From Massospora cicadina (lineage: Eukaryota; Entomophthoromycota; Entomophthoromycetes; Entomophthorales; Entomophthoraceae), in NCBI GenBank assembly GCA_022478985.1, contig JAKSZP010014942.1, forward strand, positions 1-64,000: DNA of 64,000 nt, written 5' to 3'. Below the pieces are notes generated by a model. That model did no database searches and was not told the origin of the DNA. It was given only the letters and a program-made list of their open reading frames with translations. Position 1 is the first letter of the stretch, and each line of letters starts with the position of its first letter. Both the position numbers and the translations under genes were made by a program. Shown here piece by piece: positions 32,654-42,926 of the stretch.

Positions 32654-33717
32654 TGATCAAAAAGAAGAATGGAGGTCAACGGGTAGTTATGTACTACCAT
32701 AAACTAAAGCAACCTCACTAAAAAGACATCTACCCTATCCCCACATATATGATACCCTTGCACAACTCTCCAGCTCAAAATTCTTCTCAACCATGGATTT
32801 GGCCATCAGGTATTAGCAAATGGACCTTTCTTCTCAAGATCAGGAGAAATGTGATTTTATTTGTAGTGAAGGCTTATTTCATCCTACCCACCTACCTTAA
32901 GGGCTGTTCAATGTGCTGGCAACCTTCCAACGTGCAATGGATCACATTCTGCGGGACATCAAGCTAAGATGTGTGATTGTCTATCTTGATGACATCACCT
33001 TTTTTCTGCAACATTCACAGATCATCTCGCTCATCTAAAAGAAGTCTTTCAACGCTTATGGACTTCTAACATCAAGTTGAAACCATCAAAATGCACCTTC
33101 TTCCAAAAGAAGCTTGATTTCCTCAGACATGCTATCTCCCAAGAAGGGAGCCAGCCTTTACAAGATAAAGTTGAAGCTATCTCTAAAATGCCTGCCCCTA
33201 AGAACCTCTGGCACATTCAGGTATTTCTATGTATGATGGGGTACTACCATCAATTCATCTCCAAGTATGCACAGCTCAGCGAGCCTCTCGTCTGACTATT
33301 GGCAAAAACACACCTTTTTATTGGGGTCCAGAACAGGCAGCCGCATTTGAAACACTAAAGAATATGCTTCATCAACTCCCTATTCTACGCCACCCCAACT
33401 ATGGGAAACCCTTCATATTGTTCACTGATGCCTCAGACTATGCCGTTGGAGCCATCCTGGCCCAATTGGACAGTAATGGCGTAGATCATACAGTCTCCTA
33501 TTTCAGCAAAATGTTGTCAAAAGCTGAACATAACTACAGTGTCACTGAAAAGGAGTTACTTGCAGTCTTACTTGCTGTTAAACATTACCGCCCTTTCCTA
33601 TATGACACTACCTTCACTGTGGTTACTGATCACGCCTCCTTAAAATGGCTACAAAACATGAAGGATCCCACCGGACAGTTGGCCCATTGGGCCTTAAACT
33701 TCAACATTACAACATGA
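32654..33717 (+). pseudogene. F reverse transcriptase (rest) and RNase H
   Basis: Resumes exactly where G cut it: LIKKKNGG-like text, FFSTMDLAI, QMDLSSQDQEKCDFIC, then RCVIVYLDDITFF with an intact YLDD near 32,985, KLKPSKCTFFQKKLDFLRHAIS, and MMGYYHQFISKYAQLSEPLV. RNase H is a long open frame at 33,229-33,717: ILFTDASDYAVGAILAQLD, EHNYSVTEKELLAVLLAVK and VVTDHASLKWLQNMKDPTG, with catalytic Asp, Glu and Asp positions present. Small frameshifts between segments. Confidence 0.9.
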
Positions 33718-34995
33718 AAATTGAGCACTGAGTGGGGACGCGTCATATGAATGTGGATCTTTTGACTTGGCTACCTATCCTTCATCTGGACAACAGTTAA
33801 GTGAATAGATTACATGATTTTCTTATTACCCCTGAAGCCTGGGACGATGAGGATGACCACATCCAGAAAATGCTAGCACAACATTCCTGCAAAACTAAGG
33901 TGGAAAGCGGAAAGTTATATAAGCAGGTAGCAGTAAAATGGCTGCCCTATCTGTGACCTTCAGTGCAGGTTTTGGTGATCTTGAAAGCCCGCTCCACCCT
34001 TGGGCATGGTGGAGTAAGGAAGACGCATGAGTGGATCAAGGAACGGTACTATTGGTAGGCTTCATGGAATCTATTATTGAAGTCTTGGATGCCTGCCTCG
34101 CGTGTAAGAAGCAATCCAGTTTCAAGACTAGATACCAATACCAACCCACTACCCCTCAAAAACCTTTTCACACTATCAGTTTAGATGTGGTAGGGCTGCT
34201 ACCCCAACCCACCAGTGGGAATTGCTACATTTTAATAGACATTGACCACTTCACTAAGTGGATGGAAGCCATGGCTTTTCCTGCCCAAACAGCCAAGGCC
34301 ACAGCCACCTTCTTACATCAAAACATATTCACTCAACATGGGTGTCCCCAAGTACTACTTTGCAATAGTGATAAGAAATTCACCTCCAGAGTAGTCAAAA
34401 TCCTGGCCACTTCCATTTGAACCCAACAACTTTTCTTAGCTCCATATAATACTTCTACCAATGGGACCGTGGAAAGAGCAAATGGAACCTTGGTTTCCAT
34501 TCTATAAAAATGGTCTCCTCTGATCCTCTTCACTGGGTTCAATATCTACCCAGTGCTCTTATGGCATACTGATTAGCTATCACCAGATTTTAAAAGTGTC
34601 CTCATTTTGTGTCTTGTATGGGTGGGAACCCAGAATACCTGCCCTCTTAGCTAAGGATGTCTTCTCTGGTGGTGAGGAACCTGAAAAGGCCATGAGAAGA
34701 TTAGCTCGCCATATCATTCAGCTTCAATCTGAGGCTATGATGAACCTAGCTAAAACGGTCACTAAAGAAGGCCAAGCTTCCAATGAGCTTTGGGCTCCCC
34801 TGCTGTCATTTCAAGTGTCTGTTTGGTCTTATATTACCATAATTGCATCACTCCTAGAAGCGGTAAGCTTGGATCAATTTGGGAGGGTCCGTTCACCATC
34901 ACTTACAAGAGAGGAAATGAGTACTTTATCAAATTCTTAACTACAGGGATTACCATTAATCAAGTACATGGCTGTTTTCTTCAGCCCTATTCTCC
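33718..34995 (+). pseudogene. F integrase
   Basis: Zinc-binding part at about 34,000-34,130 (TLGHGGVRKTHEWIK, LDACLACKKQSSF), catalytic core at 34,140-34,420 (TISLDVVGLLPQP, DHFTKWMEAMAFP, LLCNSDKKFTS: the second catalytic Asp position reads Asn), then after frameshifts ERANGTL and SSFCVLYGWEPRIPALLAKD. The tail has LRPYSPLTFLRG. Non-functional. Confidence 0.88.
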
Positions 34996-35018
34996 CCTAA
35001 CATTCTTGAGGGGGTTGA
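34996..35018 (+). other. Polypurine tract of F
   Basis: CTTGAGGGGGTTGA abuts the TGTCAG start of the 3' LTR. Confidence 0.7.
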
Positions 35019-35771
35019 TGTCAGAAGTTTTGCCTTCATAGCTAAAAAATAAGAATATTTGGGTCAGAATCAGCTGAAAAGGGTAAATGTCGACCATTAG
35101 AAAGTTTAAGATAATAATAAAAAAGATTTAAATGATATTAATGATTATGTCAGCCAAAAGACCCTGGCTGATTCTCAGTGGAACCCCACAAATAAGGCTA
35201 ATACAATTTCAATTAATAAGTGGGCAATTAACTCAAAAACAAGTAATCAGATTCCTCCAACCACGTGGCATATTCTGGGGCATCCATCAAATGGTTCTCT
35301 CCCTTCCACCTCGAGTCCTATTACAACACCTAAGAGGGGACCGCCCCCTTTTATAGGCGTGGTGGAGGTCCCCCAAGGTGAAATTATTTTATCAAATGGT
35401 GATAGGTTGAAATATATCATCTCATTACCACATGGATACATTCTGCCCCAAAAATACCTTCCCATCTGTTGTTTCACCAAAGTAACTCAAGTTTTTTAAG
35501 CTTTAATAGGGCGAATCTGCATAATTCCTTATTTGGATGGTAACAAGCTGTTCCAAATTTATCATTGAATTTCCTCCAACCCTCGATACAGTTTAAATAC
35601 TGACCAGTCAGATATTGAGAGGGTTCTTTTTTTACCCTGCAATAACACTAATAAATACTTAAAAACCTAGATTTTTATTTATTAGTGTTTTTAGCTTTAT
35701 TTAATAAACTCAGTTGTGGAATCTAGTGGCGTATAACACAAGCAAGCAAAACAAACAGCTGGATTCCCACA
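35019..35771 (+). repeat. 3' LTR of F
   Basis: Pairs with 22,812-23,557. Followed by the ACATT TSD. Confidence 0.92.
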
Positions 35772-36004
35772 ACATTTTTGGCTGAAGGTGTATTTTCCAG
35801 AACATCCACTGGACCATCTTAAGGGAAAGAACTATGGTTCTGGCCACCTAAACAACCTCAACCTCTGGCAATTGTCCAGCCAACAATAAAGGCACCAATG
35901 TATCTACATACCTCTGCTCCCCCAGAGTGTCCAAATTGACCACAAAAATACTATCACCAGAGCACAAATCAATGGTTTGGGTAGACAGAAATGCGGGTGC
36001 AGAA
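35772..36004 (-). pseudogene. E gag-protease linker remnant
   Basis: The minus-strand frame reads FLSTQTIDLCSGDSIFVVNL, DTLGEQRYVDTLVPLLL and KMVQWMFWKIHLQ. No family match by eye. Its place between the E leader and E protease, and continuity across the H1 insertion, assign it to E. It ends at the ACATT TSD of F. Confidence 0.5.
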
Positions 36005-37904
36005 TTTATTTCTTTTGCTTTGATCAACTAAATTGAAGCCAAATTTTAAGTTAAAAAATACAAAAAAACCAGCCACTCAAATTGTGCAACTTAAGCAAAA
36101 TGTGATGCCATTGTCGCCTGCTGCCCCAGCTGGGGGTGGTGGTGCACCGCCTTCTGGCGTCCTTTGGCCACTGCCAAAGCGCATCTGGGTTGGCTCTGCT
36201 AGCCCTCCCAAAGCCACCAGGCATTATGTCCCACCTCAGGACTTAGCCTACCATCTCACATGCACACAGTCGGTGCTCCAGAGCCCTTTGGTGCTCCCTC
36301 AGAACAACCTGCATTTCAGCCTCTGGGTTGAATATGGGAATCTTTTTCTATATGTGAGCGTGGCCATCATTGAGATGGCCACAGCAGTTTTCAAACCCGC
36401 CAGATATATTGATTTTTGCCCATTCAAGGGTTATTTTGACCTTGGATTTTGATCTGAGGCTGATGCGGTGGCAGCATCTAAGCTGCCAATTATGTTTTAA
36501 TTATTCCCATCACCACTGTTTGTACATGGCTCCCAGATGAGGCCACTTTGGTGGTCCAGTTCGCTAGGTTGCCCTCCTACCTTTCCCCCAAACGCCTCCG
36601 CCATGAGCTCATGGAGGGTTTGGCCATTTACGGTGCAGACTCCATGCTGCAGTTTGTGGTTCTGAATGGAGCGGATTGTTTGGCAGGGCTGTGTGCCTTT
36701 GTGACAATCCACCCAATCCATTGTGACACACATCTTGCAATTCCCCCTCACACAGTGATCAGATCCACCCCTGATCACTCATTCTGGGTGCGCATCAATA
36801 ATGACCATGCCACTTGCCCCTTGTGCTTCAAGCTTGATCACTTGAAGCACAAGTGCCCTATGGCTTCTGCCTCTGCCACTTCCACCTCTCCCCTCTGGCA
36901 TTGGTTTGGCTGCTGCCACGCCCTAATATTTTGAGAGTGGCTTAATTCTCCCACCCCCAACCTTGGCGAATTCTGGCATGGCTTCCAAAGATGCAGCCAA
37001 TCAGAATTTAAAAATTTTAAAAATTTGGTCAAATTATGACAATCTGAGCTGATGGCTGAAACAGTTTCAGCTGAGCTGCCATAGTTGACAGTTCACAGTC
37101 AATCAGATGTGGCCAACTTGCCAACTCCGGTGGCTGGGCTGGCGTTATCTGAGTCAAATCCTTTTGAGTGTCTCAATTGGATTGACAAAAATGACCAGTC
37201 ATATAATGTTAAACCAGATTTTGCATTATAGGAGTTTTTGTAAATCCTCCCAAATCACGCTCCCACCATTTTTGTCCCAAAAATGGTTATCCCATCTATA
37301 AAAATATAAAGAAAATGGCAGTTGAAGCCGCTGCAGCTCCTGAAAACACCCTCCTCCACCAACAACTCCATGGGGCGATGGAACCCCTTGTTGAGGGTAT
37401 TTCCATCCCAGATTTCCTCCATGATTTTGAGGAGGATGCAAAAATGAAATTGAGGAGCTTGCTTTTGGTGCAAGCTGCACTTGCATTGATGCAGCTAAAA
37501 CCTCTCTTTTTGACCCCAATTATCCTGAAACCCACCAGCGCATCAAGTCATTTACTTGTGTGCCTGCTCTCATCACTTTTGCTGAGCATCAACTTGCTCA
37601 ATATGTTGAGGCGATGAACATCTCCAGCCTCATTACCAAAGAAAACCCACAATTATACCTCCTCATGCCACATATTGCTGATGCTCCCACCCCAATACTG
37701 TCCTCCATGGTCTGCTAGCTAAAGCGGGCACTGGAAAAAAGTTTCCCCAAAGCTTCCTCCCCTTCTGATATGGCTTCCTAGGCTGTTAGCTGAGGTTCCA
37801 TATTAGGAATTTTATTCTAATAATCCCTTTATTTGGCCCATTTGTGAATAAAGATGCGTAGTGGCTCCCCCTTTTGGGTTGGGCACCACTAGTGCTAATA
37901 AAAA
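36005..37904 (+). mobile_element. Half-LINE H1: ORF1-only non-LTR element
   Basis: A 1.9-kb plus-strand insertion in E. An imperfect ~18-bp duplication (AGAAATGCGGGTGCAGAA at 35,987 and AGAAAAGTGGATGCAGAT at 37,905) flanks it. It contains an ORF1-type protein with a CCHC knuckle, then directly a 3' tail ending GGGTTGGGCACCACTAGTGC and TAATAAAAAA. There is no endonuclease or RT between. Two further ORF1-only copies (47.6-49.2 kb and 51.9-52.6 kb) suggest a real non-autonomous family rather than a chance deletion. Confidence 0.72.
36033..37720 (+). pseudogene. H1 ORF1: RRM-like region, CCHC knuckle, C-terminal ADAPTP domain
   Basis: Frames at 36,033-36,452 (VPPQDLAYHLT, LWVEYGNLFLYVSVAIIEMA, FCPFKGYFDLGF), 36,548-36,934 (FARLPSYLSPKRLRHELMEG, HATCPLCFKLDHLKHKCPM) and about 37,315-37,720 (LLHQQLHGAMEPLVEG, then HIADAPTPILSSMV). 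The knuckle has C-x2-C-x4-H-x4-C spacing. The same three parts in the same order occur at 49.0-47.6 kb. LINE ORF1 proteins bind element RNA. Broken by several stops and frameshifts. Confidence 0.7.
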
Positions 37905-38168
37905 AGAAAAGTGGATGCAGATACAAACAGCACACCCTAACTTGTGACCCATCCAAGCTGGCCAGGGCGTGGGAGAAATAGGGACCAAGCTCTCTTACAC
38001 TTGATATGAGAGGAAACCTCACTTTTGATTGTGTTAGGAGATACTCCCTAGCTGCGGCATAAAAACTATGATCCAAAGAATGGGCCATACATTCATAACA
38101 CAAGACTAATGCAGCACCCCTCTAATTGTGAAGGGTGGAGATTGACAAAAACTGAGGTCACCCATTTA
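37905..38168 (-). pseudogene. E leader and start of first ORF
   Basis: The minus-strand sequence after the 5' LTR starts TAAA then TGGGTGACCTCAG, a possible PBS different from that of the other elements. The frame MCYECMAHSLDHSFYAAARE (from 38,103) could be the start of gag but is short and not similar to the other gags. It ends at the H1 TSD. Confidence 0.45.
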
Positions 38169-39160
38169 TGTCATGGAGCATGCTGATAATAATAGACTGT
38201 GCTGGCACTTGGGATGAGTTACTACCCAAAAAACCAGCCATGATACCTCTGGTACAGTCATCCATATTGTGAGATGCAAAAGGAATAGGGCAACTGTGAG
38301 CACAGGCCATTTTTCAAAAATTGGAAATTATAATCATAAAAGTCTGGTGGACTTCTTAAACTGAAAATGAAATTATAATTTTTAAGACTTTTTATTTTAT
38401 ACTTTTAAAAGAAAAGGGAAAAATTGGAGTGGCCAGGGTCTTGTTGGGGACCTCTGCCCTATATGCTCACTGAATGGGAAAGTGGTATTAAGCACACTAC
38501 TGTCAGAAATATATCTGCATTATGATCCTAGTGGATCAACACCCTAAAAGTTGCTGATACCAATCCAGGTCTGACCTGACCAGTCAGACTGGTACTAAAT
38601 TCTCTTGCAAAAATATTGATTCCTCTGCAATTGTTCTTGGCACAATGACAATGACTCCTACAGTGGACAGCAGCTTGCATTCACAGCCAGGCCATATATT
38701 ACTAGTTCCATTGAGTGGAGAAGAAGTTTATCACACCTGAACCTGTTAGGGATGGGCTCACTTCCACCAGAAATTGAGGTGAACAGTGGAGAGAAAATTA
38801 TAAACCAAATAGTGACTCAATTAACTTACTTTCACCAGTTCTTGATTTACTCTTACCAGAGGAACTCAAACTGGCAGAGGAACCAGATATTGATAAAATT
38901 GCCACAAACCCTCCGCTAACAATAGATTCAAATGCCACCACCTCCTGACACACCCCAAATTTCCTGTGCCAACTCTGAGGTGGTGAGCAGAGGGAGAAGA
39001 GGCATGGTTCCTAGGGGATATGCTGTTACTCACCTCTCATCTACCACATGAGCTGAATTACCTGGGTGATGAGAGGGATGGCCAACAACTTCTTCCCCTT
39101 CTTGGTTTAAAATGTAAATTCTTCCCAATTTAGCTGCAAGGGTTGCTCCCCAAGGCTACA
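38169..39160 (-). repeat. 5' LTR of chromovirus E
   Basis: 992 bp matching 1,867-2,864 (shared words: GACTGTGCTGGCACT, TTGTGAGATGCAAAAG, TGATACCAATC, GATGGGCTCACTT). Minus-strand start TGTAGCCTTGGGG. Flanked at 39,161-39,165 by TGCGC. Confidence 0.85.
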
Positions 39161-39165
39161 TGCGC

Positions 39166-40874
39166 TTTTAAATTGTGAGCCCAGAATCAAGTCAATCAAT
39201 AATTAAACACCCCCCAGCAAAAGGATGAATTCATGTCAAAACTGGAACGTGTTTATGTCAATCATATTACTTCTAAGTAGGATGTGATTTAGTCAAAAAT
39301 ACTTTGGTGGATAATAATTTATTATTACACTGCTGTGAGTTTACAAATCTTTCTCAAAATCAGTAAAGTAGATTCTGAGATTACTGCAGACAAATTTAGA
39401 TTTCCCTAAATATTTATTTATATATCTAGATAACTTACTAGATAGATGAATGGGTAAAAATTAAGTTAATTTGTTCACTGGATCAACGATACAGTGTCTT
39501 TGGCAAAAATTAAAAATGTCTGTAAGTTTGTCTGTTTACAAATTGATCGATTTGATAGGTTCGATTTTGAATGGTTGCATCTGTCTGTTTGATAAGCTCA
39601 ATTTTAACCATTCGGTTGGTGATCGGTTAACTTTTATGAAAATTCAGCCGTGTATTATTTCGAGTTTCAAGATTGTGGGATATCCGAGTAGTTGATAGTA
39701 ATAATTCAATTCAATTGTTTAACTAATTTGTATTAATTCAACTAATCTCTAGAAATTCACCAATTTCTCATCCGAGACTAAACAAAAATATTAATGGCAA
39801 ACAATTAAGCTTAAAGTTAATTTAGAGTAGCATTTTCAATTCTCTACTCCATTTTTTCCATTTAACTTTATTTAATTCATTTCATTCATTTAATTTATTA
39901 TTTTGGTATTAAATTAATGTAGCCAATCAATTAAATCAACTGTCTTTTAAATTTTAATGTGATTAATTAATTAAAGGTAGTAAATTAAAATAACCACTTA
40001 CATCATTTCCAAAAATAATCGAACTATTTAGATTAACCAAATAGATGACAAATAATGAGTTTAATTTGAGATTTGGCTAATCAAATTAATACCAATTTAT
40101 ATCAACTAAATTTATTAATTAATTAAAAATTATAAGCTAAAATAATTATCAACTTTATACTCAAAATCAAATTATTAGATTAATCAAACCAGCTAGATAG
40201 ATGGAGGTCAGCAAGTTGAATATATGGCTATAACTATAACTATATAACTTTTAATTTAATAAGGTTGAGATAAATAATTCACTGTATCAGCGATCCAGTG
40301 CTATACCACCCCACAAGGGGCTCTAGTTATATAGATAAACAACTAAACACTTTGAACCCATTTTGGGAAAGGCAGGGGTTGAGTGCAAGTCAAATTTAAA
40401 ATCTTGGTCAATACTGAATTAAATGGATTTAAGTTTTTTTCAGCCTCCCTTTGGAGCGTGGGCTTAAATTGAGAGTTGGGTATATTATCATAAAAGAGTT
40501 TTCTATAATAACTTTATTATTTTTAATCTATCATTACCAAACAAAGTGGAGACCTTTGTGATGGGCACCTGCTATGACCAAACAAAGTTTCATCAAAATT
40601 AGTTTAATATTTTATTAGATTATTGTAAACAGCCTAAATACCCTAGAAGTTTATTTATATAGAAGATTGAAAGATATGTATAGAAGCGAGTTTTTAGATA
40701 AAATTTCATAAATATAATTCTGAACATAAATTGTTTCAAGAATAGCAGGGAAATTACGATAATATTAATATTAATCAGATAACTCAGAAAGCATTACTCC
40801 AAATATCAAAACAATTTTAAACTACCTGGCAGCCCCTTAAATAGATCAAAAAACACTAATTCTGTTTTTATCAA
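39166..40874. other. AT-rich sequence without recognised genes
   Basis: Long A/T runs dominate 39.4-40.3 kb. No coding frame above noise (39,471-39,695 is not supported by any motif). It may be host intergenic DNA or an older element. Confidence 0.5.
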
Positions 40875-41365
40875 CTAGCAGGTACTGCGGCTTTGCCCGT
40901 GTTTATTAATCAACTTATGATTTTAATGAATTAATTTAGGTTTGTACTATAGTAGCCCAATAAACCGATTAGCTAAAACCATTACCCCTTATTAAAGCAA
41001 CCAATCCCAACCACTTGCTAAACCCAAATAAATTTATCAAATCCAAAAAACACTAATTATTTGCAAGATTAAATACCCTAACATAATAGCCTATCACTAA
41101 TCTTTTATATATGCATACCAATATATATCTATATATATCTACAATTATATGGATTTGAATGAAATTGAGTTTTTTTTAATATTTAAAATGATTTTCTTTT
41201 ACATTATAAGTACTTATTTAATGCATTATCTGAGCATGGCCACTGTTTACCCAATCCATAATCATTCTACTAATCTAATGAACTTCCTAATAATAGCCAC
41301 TGGCCAATCAGATCAGTGGGATCATATATAGATACACACATACTTTTCTATTATATATATATATA
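40875..41365 (-). mobile_element. Helitron 3' end (first), about 0.5 kb
   Basis: The minus-strand end reads CGGGCAAAGCCGC, then AGTACCTGCTAG, then host T. A short GC-rich hairpin about 10 bases before a terminal CTAG, with insertion between A and T, is the standard Helitron 3' terminus. No coding sequence was found in the 490 bp up to the next Helitron end, so this is a non-autonomous or truncated copy. Confidence 0.65.
41341..41365. repeat. (TA)n run next to the second Helitron end
   Basis: A run of alternating TA directly outside the CTAG terminus. Helitrons insert between A and T, so it is a plausible target. Confidence 0.6.
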
Positions 41366-41519
41366 CTAGCAGAATACACATGCTTTGCTATAGAATTTAC
41401 TTTATACTTAATTAAAATGTTAGTTTAATTAATAAAGTTCAATTAAAGTAGATCTTCTATAAGGAAATGTTTTTGCCCACAACTCTGTTTGTGTGGTCCT
41501 CAATCTAATGTGATAATTA

Positions 41520-41995
41520 ATTTAGTATGAGTACCCAGCATGCGTTTCAATGCCACAAAAAGAAAAATGTTTGTGTTTTAATTTTACTGAATGTGCTTTT
41601 TCATACACAATTTTTGTTTTTCCTATTGTTGCTTACACAAATAAATCAGAAGGTTTTCCAATGCGTGAGTAGGTTACATACAGCTGTCCATATGAGAAGT
41701 ATGTATTTTAAAATTTAGTCTACACACTTGTAATGATTGTCCCTGTGCTTTGTTGATGGTCATTACAAATGTGCGTCACACCATAAACTGAAAACGTTTG
41801 ATTTCAAATGGAATATCTGCCAGAATCATTGGTGTTAGGACCTGAGGGAGCCCAAGTTGACTCTGGTTGTACACTGGTGGGTTCCAATCAGCCACCAGAT
41901 TAACCAAGCAACTGCTTTCAATGTGGTTCAAAGCCCTCCTGTTGATGAGGGGAGCACCATCTTTGCAGCTGCATCAAAATAGCCTGGATGAGCGC
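41520..41995 (-). pseudogene. Helitron helicase, C-terminal motifs V-VI
   Basis: The minus-strand text reads PMILADIPFEIKRFQFMV, then RTFVMTINKAQGQSLQVC and HTSHMDSCM, matching the last motifs of Helitron PIF1-like helicases (TINKSQGQ, HGQLYVALSR). One stop interrupts it. Confidence 0.8.
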
Positions 41996-42118
41996 CATGA
42001 TGCTCAAATATGCTTGAAAATGGCAAAATTAAATAGCGAGAGGAGAAACTTTTTGTAAACTAAAATAAGACTAGGAGAACAAAATAGGCTAGTATCCTCA
42101 CAAGTAAGAGCATTGGTC

Positions 42119-42376
42119 TTATATAAGGAAAGATGTATTACAGTTTGCAGTGCTGTTCTTGGGTTCTGTGGCTCTTGGGTAAGCATCTTCTCCAGCTGCA
42201 GGTTTCCAGGTTTGCGCTGGGGAGGAGAGGATCAATTCATTAACTGTTGCAAGAGATGAGGTAGAGAAGGCTAACTCACAAGGTGGCAAGGGAACCGGGG
42301 TAGGGGAGGTGATTGTAACGGTTGGAAATGTCCCAGTTTCCGATCGCCATCTTACCTTAGGTTTGACACAATTCAT
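42119..42376 (-). CDS. Hypothetical ORF after the hairpin array (85 codons)
   Basis: Starts MNCVKPKVRWRSETGTFPTV, then Pro/Thr/Ser-rich, ending in NSTANCNTSFLI. There is no family match. A second frame (42,186-42,004) overlaps its end. It begins 8 bases after the last hairpin of the array. A GTAAG just after codon 7 could be a 5' splice site. Low confidence that it is translated. Confidence 0.3.
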   Translation of the reverse strand: MNCVKPKVRWRSETGTFPTVTITSPTPVPLPPCELAFSTSSLATVNELILSSPAQTWKPAAGEDAYPRATEPKNSTANCNTSFLI

Positions 42377-42383
42377 GCTGAAC

Positions 42384-42926
42384 GTCCAGCGTGAGCTGGA
42401 CTCTCGAGGTAGTAAACCTCAGAATTAGGGAAATTCGAAGCGAGAAAAAGATGAAATAGGTAAGCGAGGTTGCAAACCCCGGAATTAACCTTATTTTATT
42501 TATTATCGAATAAAAAGTCGCTGACGAACATGATCCCGATAATCTGATGCCGCGAACACACCAAGGAAAAGACAGGATATTTGAGGGAGATTAAACCCCG
42601 AAAACCCAAGTTTTTGTTGACGCGACAAAAACTTGTGCGCGGATCATCAGGTAAGATAAGGTAAGGGCGGCCCCAAGGCCACCAGAGAGAAAGAGAGAAT
42701 TCCGAACAAAGTTCGGAATTGCGCGGAATCGACCTTAAAGGTTGCCCTTCCGGGGCCTCACCTAAACCATTGATTAGGCTCGCAAGAGCCTAATCAATAA
42801 TTCAGGCGAGGCACAACCCAGCGCCCAAACCCGGCAAACACCAAAAATCTTTTTAAACAGATCGATTCGGATTCGGATTTTCCGAATCTGAATCGAAATG
42901 CAACGAACGGATTAATACCGTCCGTT
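42384..42926. other. Dense array of perfect hairpins (structured RNA or DNA)
   Basis: At least ten stem-loops lie nearly end to end: 42,384-42,401 (7 bp, GTGA loop), 42,406-42,420, 42,422-42,436, 42,466-42,480, a stem 42,544-42,554 with 42,638-42,650 enclosing 42,607-42,635 (11 bp), 42,669-42,680, 42,698-42,720 (10 bp, AAA loop), 42,769-42,798 (13 bp, GCAA loop) enclosed by GCCTC/GAGGC at 42,745 and 42,808, 42,862-42,896 (about 16 bp, one G-T), and 42,902-42,926 (8 bp, one mismatch). Stems differ in sequence, so this is not a tandem repeat. Two loops are GNRA tetraloops (GTGA, GCAA). No hammerhead, group I or group II core was found. Such perfect stems amid decayed DNA imply recent arrival or selection. 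Confidence 0.75.

Larger units (their letters stand above)
22812..35771 (+). mobile_element. LTR retrotransposon F (Ty3/gypsy) with sibling G inside
   Basis: A plus-strand element with LTRs at 22,812-23,557 (746 bp) and 35,019-35,771 (753 bp), beginning TGTC and ending CCCACA, and a perfect ACATT duplication at 22,807-22,811 and 35,772-35,776. Order: PBS, gag, protease, linker, start of RT, insertion G (26,336-32,648), rest of RT/RNase H, integrase, polypurine tract. Its own length is about 6.6 kb. It sits in the E gag-protease region. Confidence 0.93.
1867..39160 (-). mobile_element. Chromovirus E (Ty3/gypsy), exploded by nested insertions
   Basis: This is a minus-strand LTR retrotransposon. 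Its two ~1-kb LTRs lie 35 kb apart because at least four elements inserted into it directly. Flanking 5-mers TGCGA (1,862-1,866) and TGCGC (39,161-39,165) are a TSD with one mismatch, and both LTR copies read TGTA..GCCTTGGGG at their 5' (minus) end. Pol pieces occur in order down the minus strand: leader 38,168-37,905 and 36,004-35,772; protease and RT 22,806-21,277; RNase H start 14,656-14,599; RNase H end, integrase, GPY and chromodomain-like tail 4,738-2,879. Subtracting the insertions leaves about 6 kb, the usual chromovirus size. Most of gag is missing or unrecognisable. Frames are restored across the A junction (IEQSRA then NYNK) and the C junction (ENNG then VEHPVAYF). It is the oldest member of the pile. 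Confidence 0.85.

Noticed and set aside
37786..38103. 105-codon minus-strand ORF as a gene
   Set aside because: It runs from the E leader across the H1 tail and TSD, so only its first part can be element coding sequence.
42544..42650. Hammerhead ribozyme (CTGATG words)
   Set aside because: CTGATGA occurs on the minus strand, but the GAAA core and cleavage-site pairing are absent. The words are explained as the two arms of an enclosing stem.
42384..42926. CRISPR array or tandem repeat
   Set aside because: Hairpin stems are all different, with no repeated unit or spacing.
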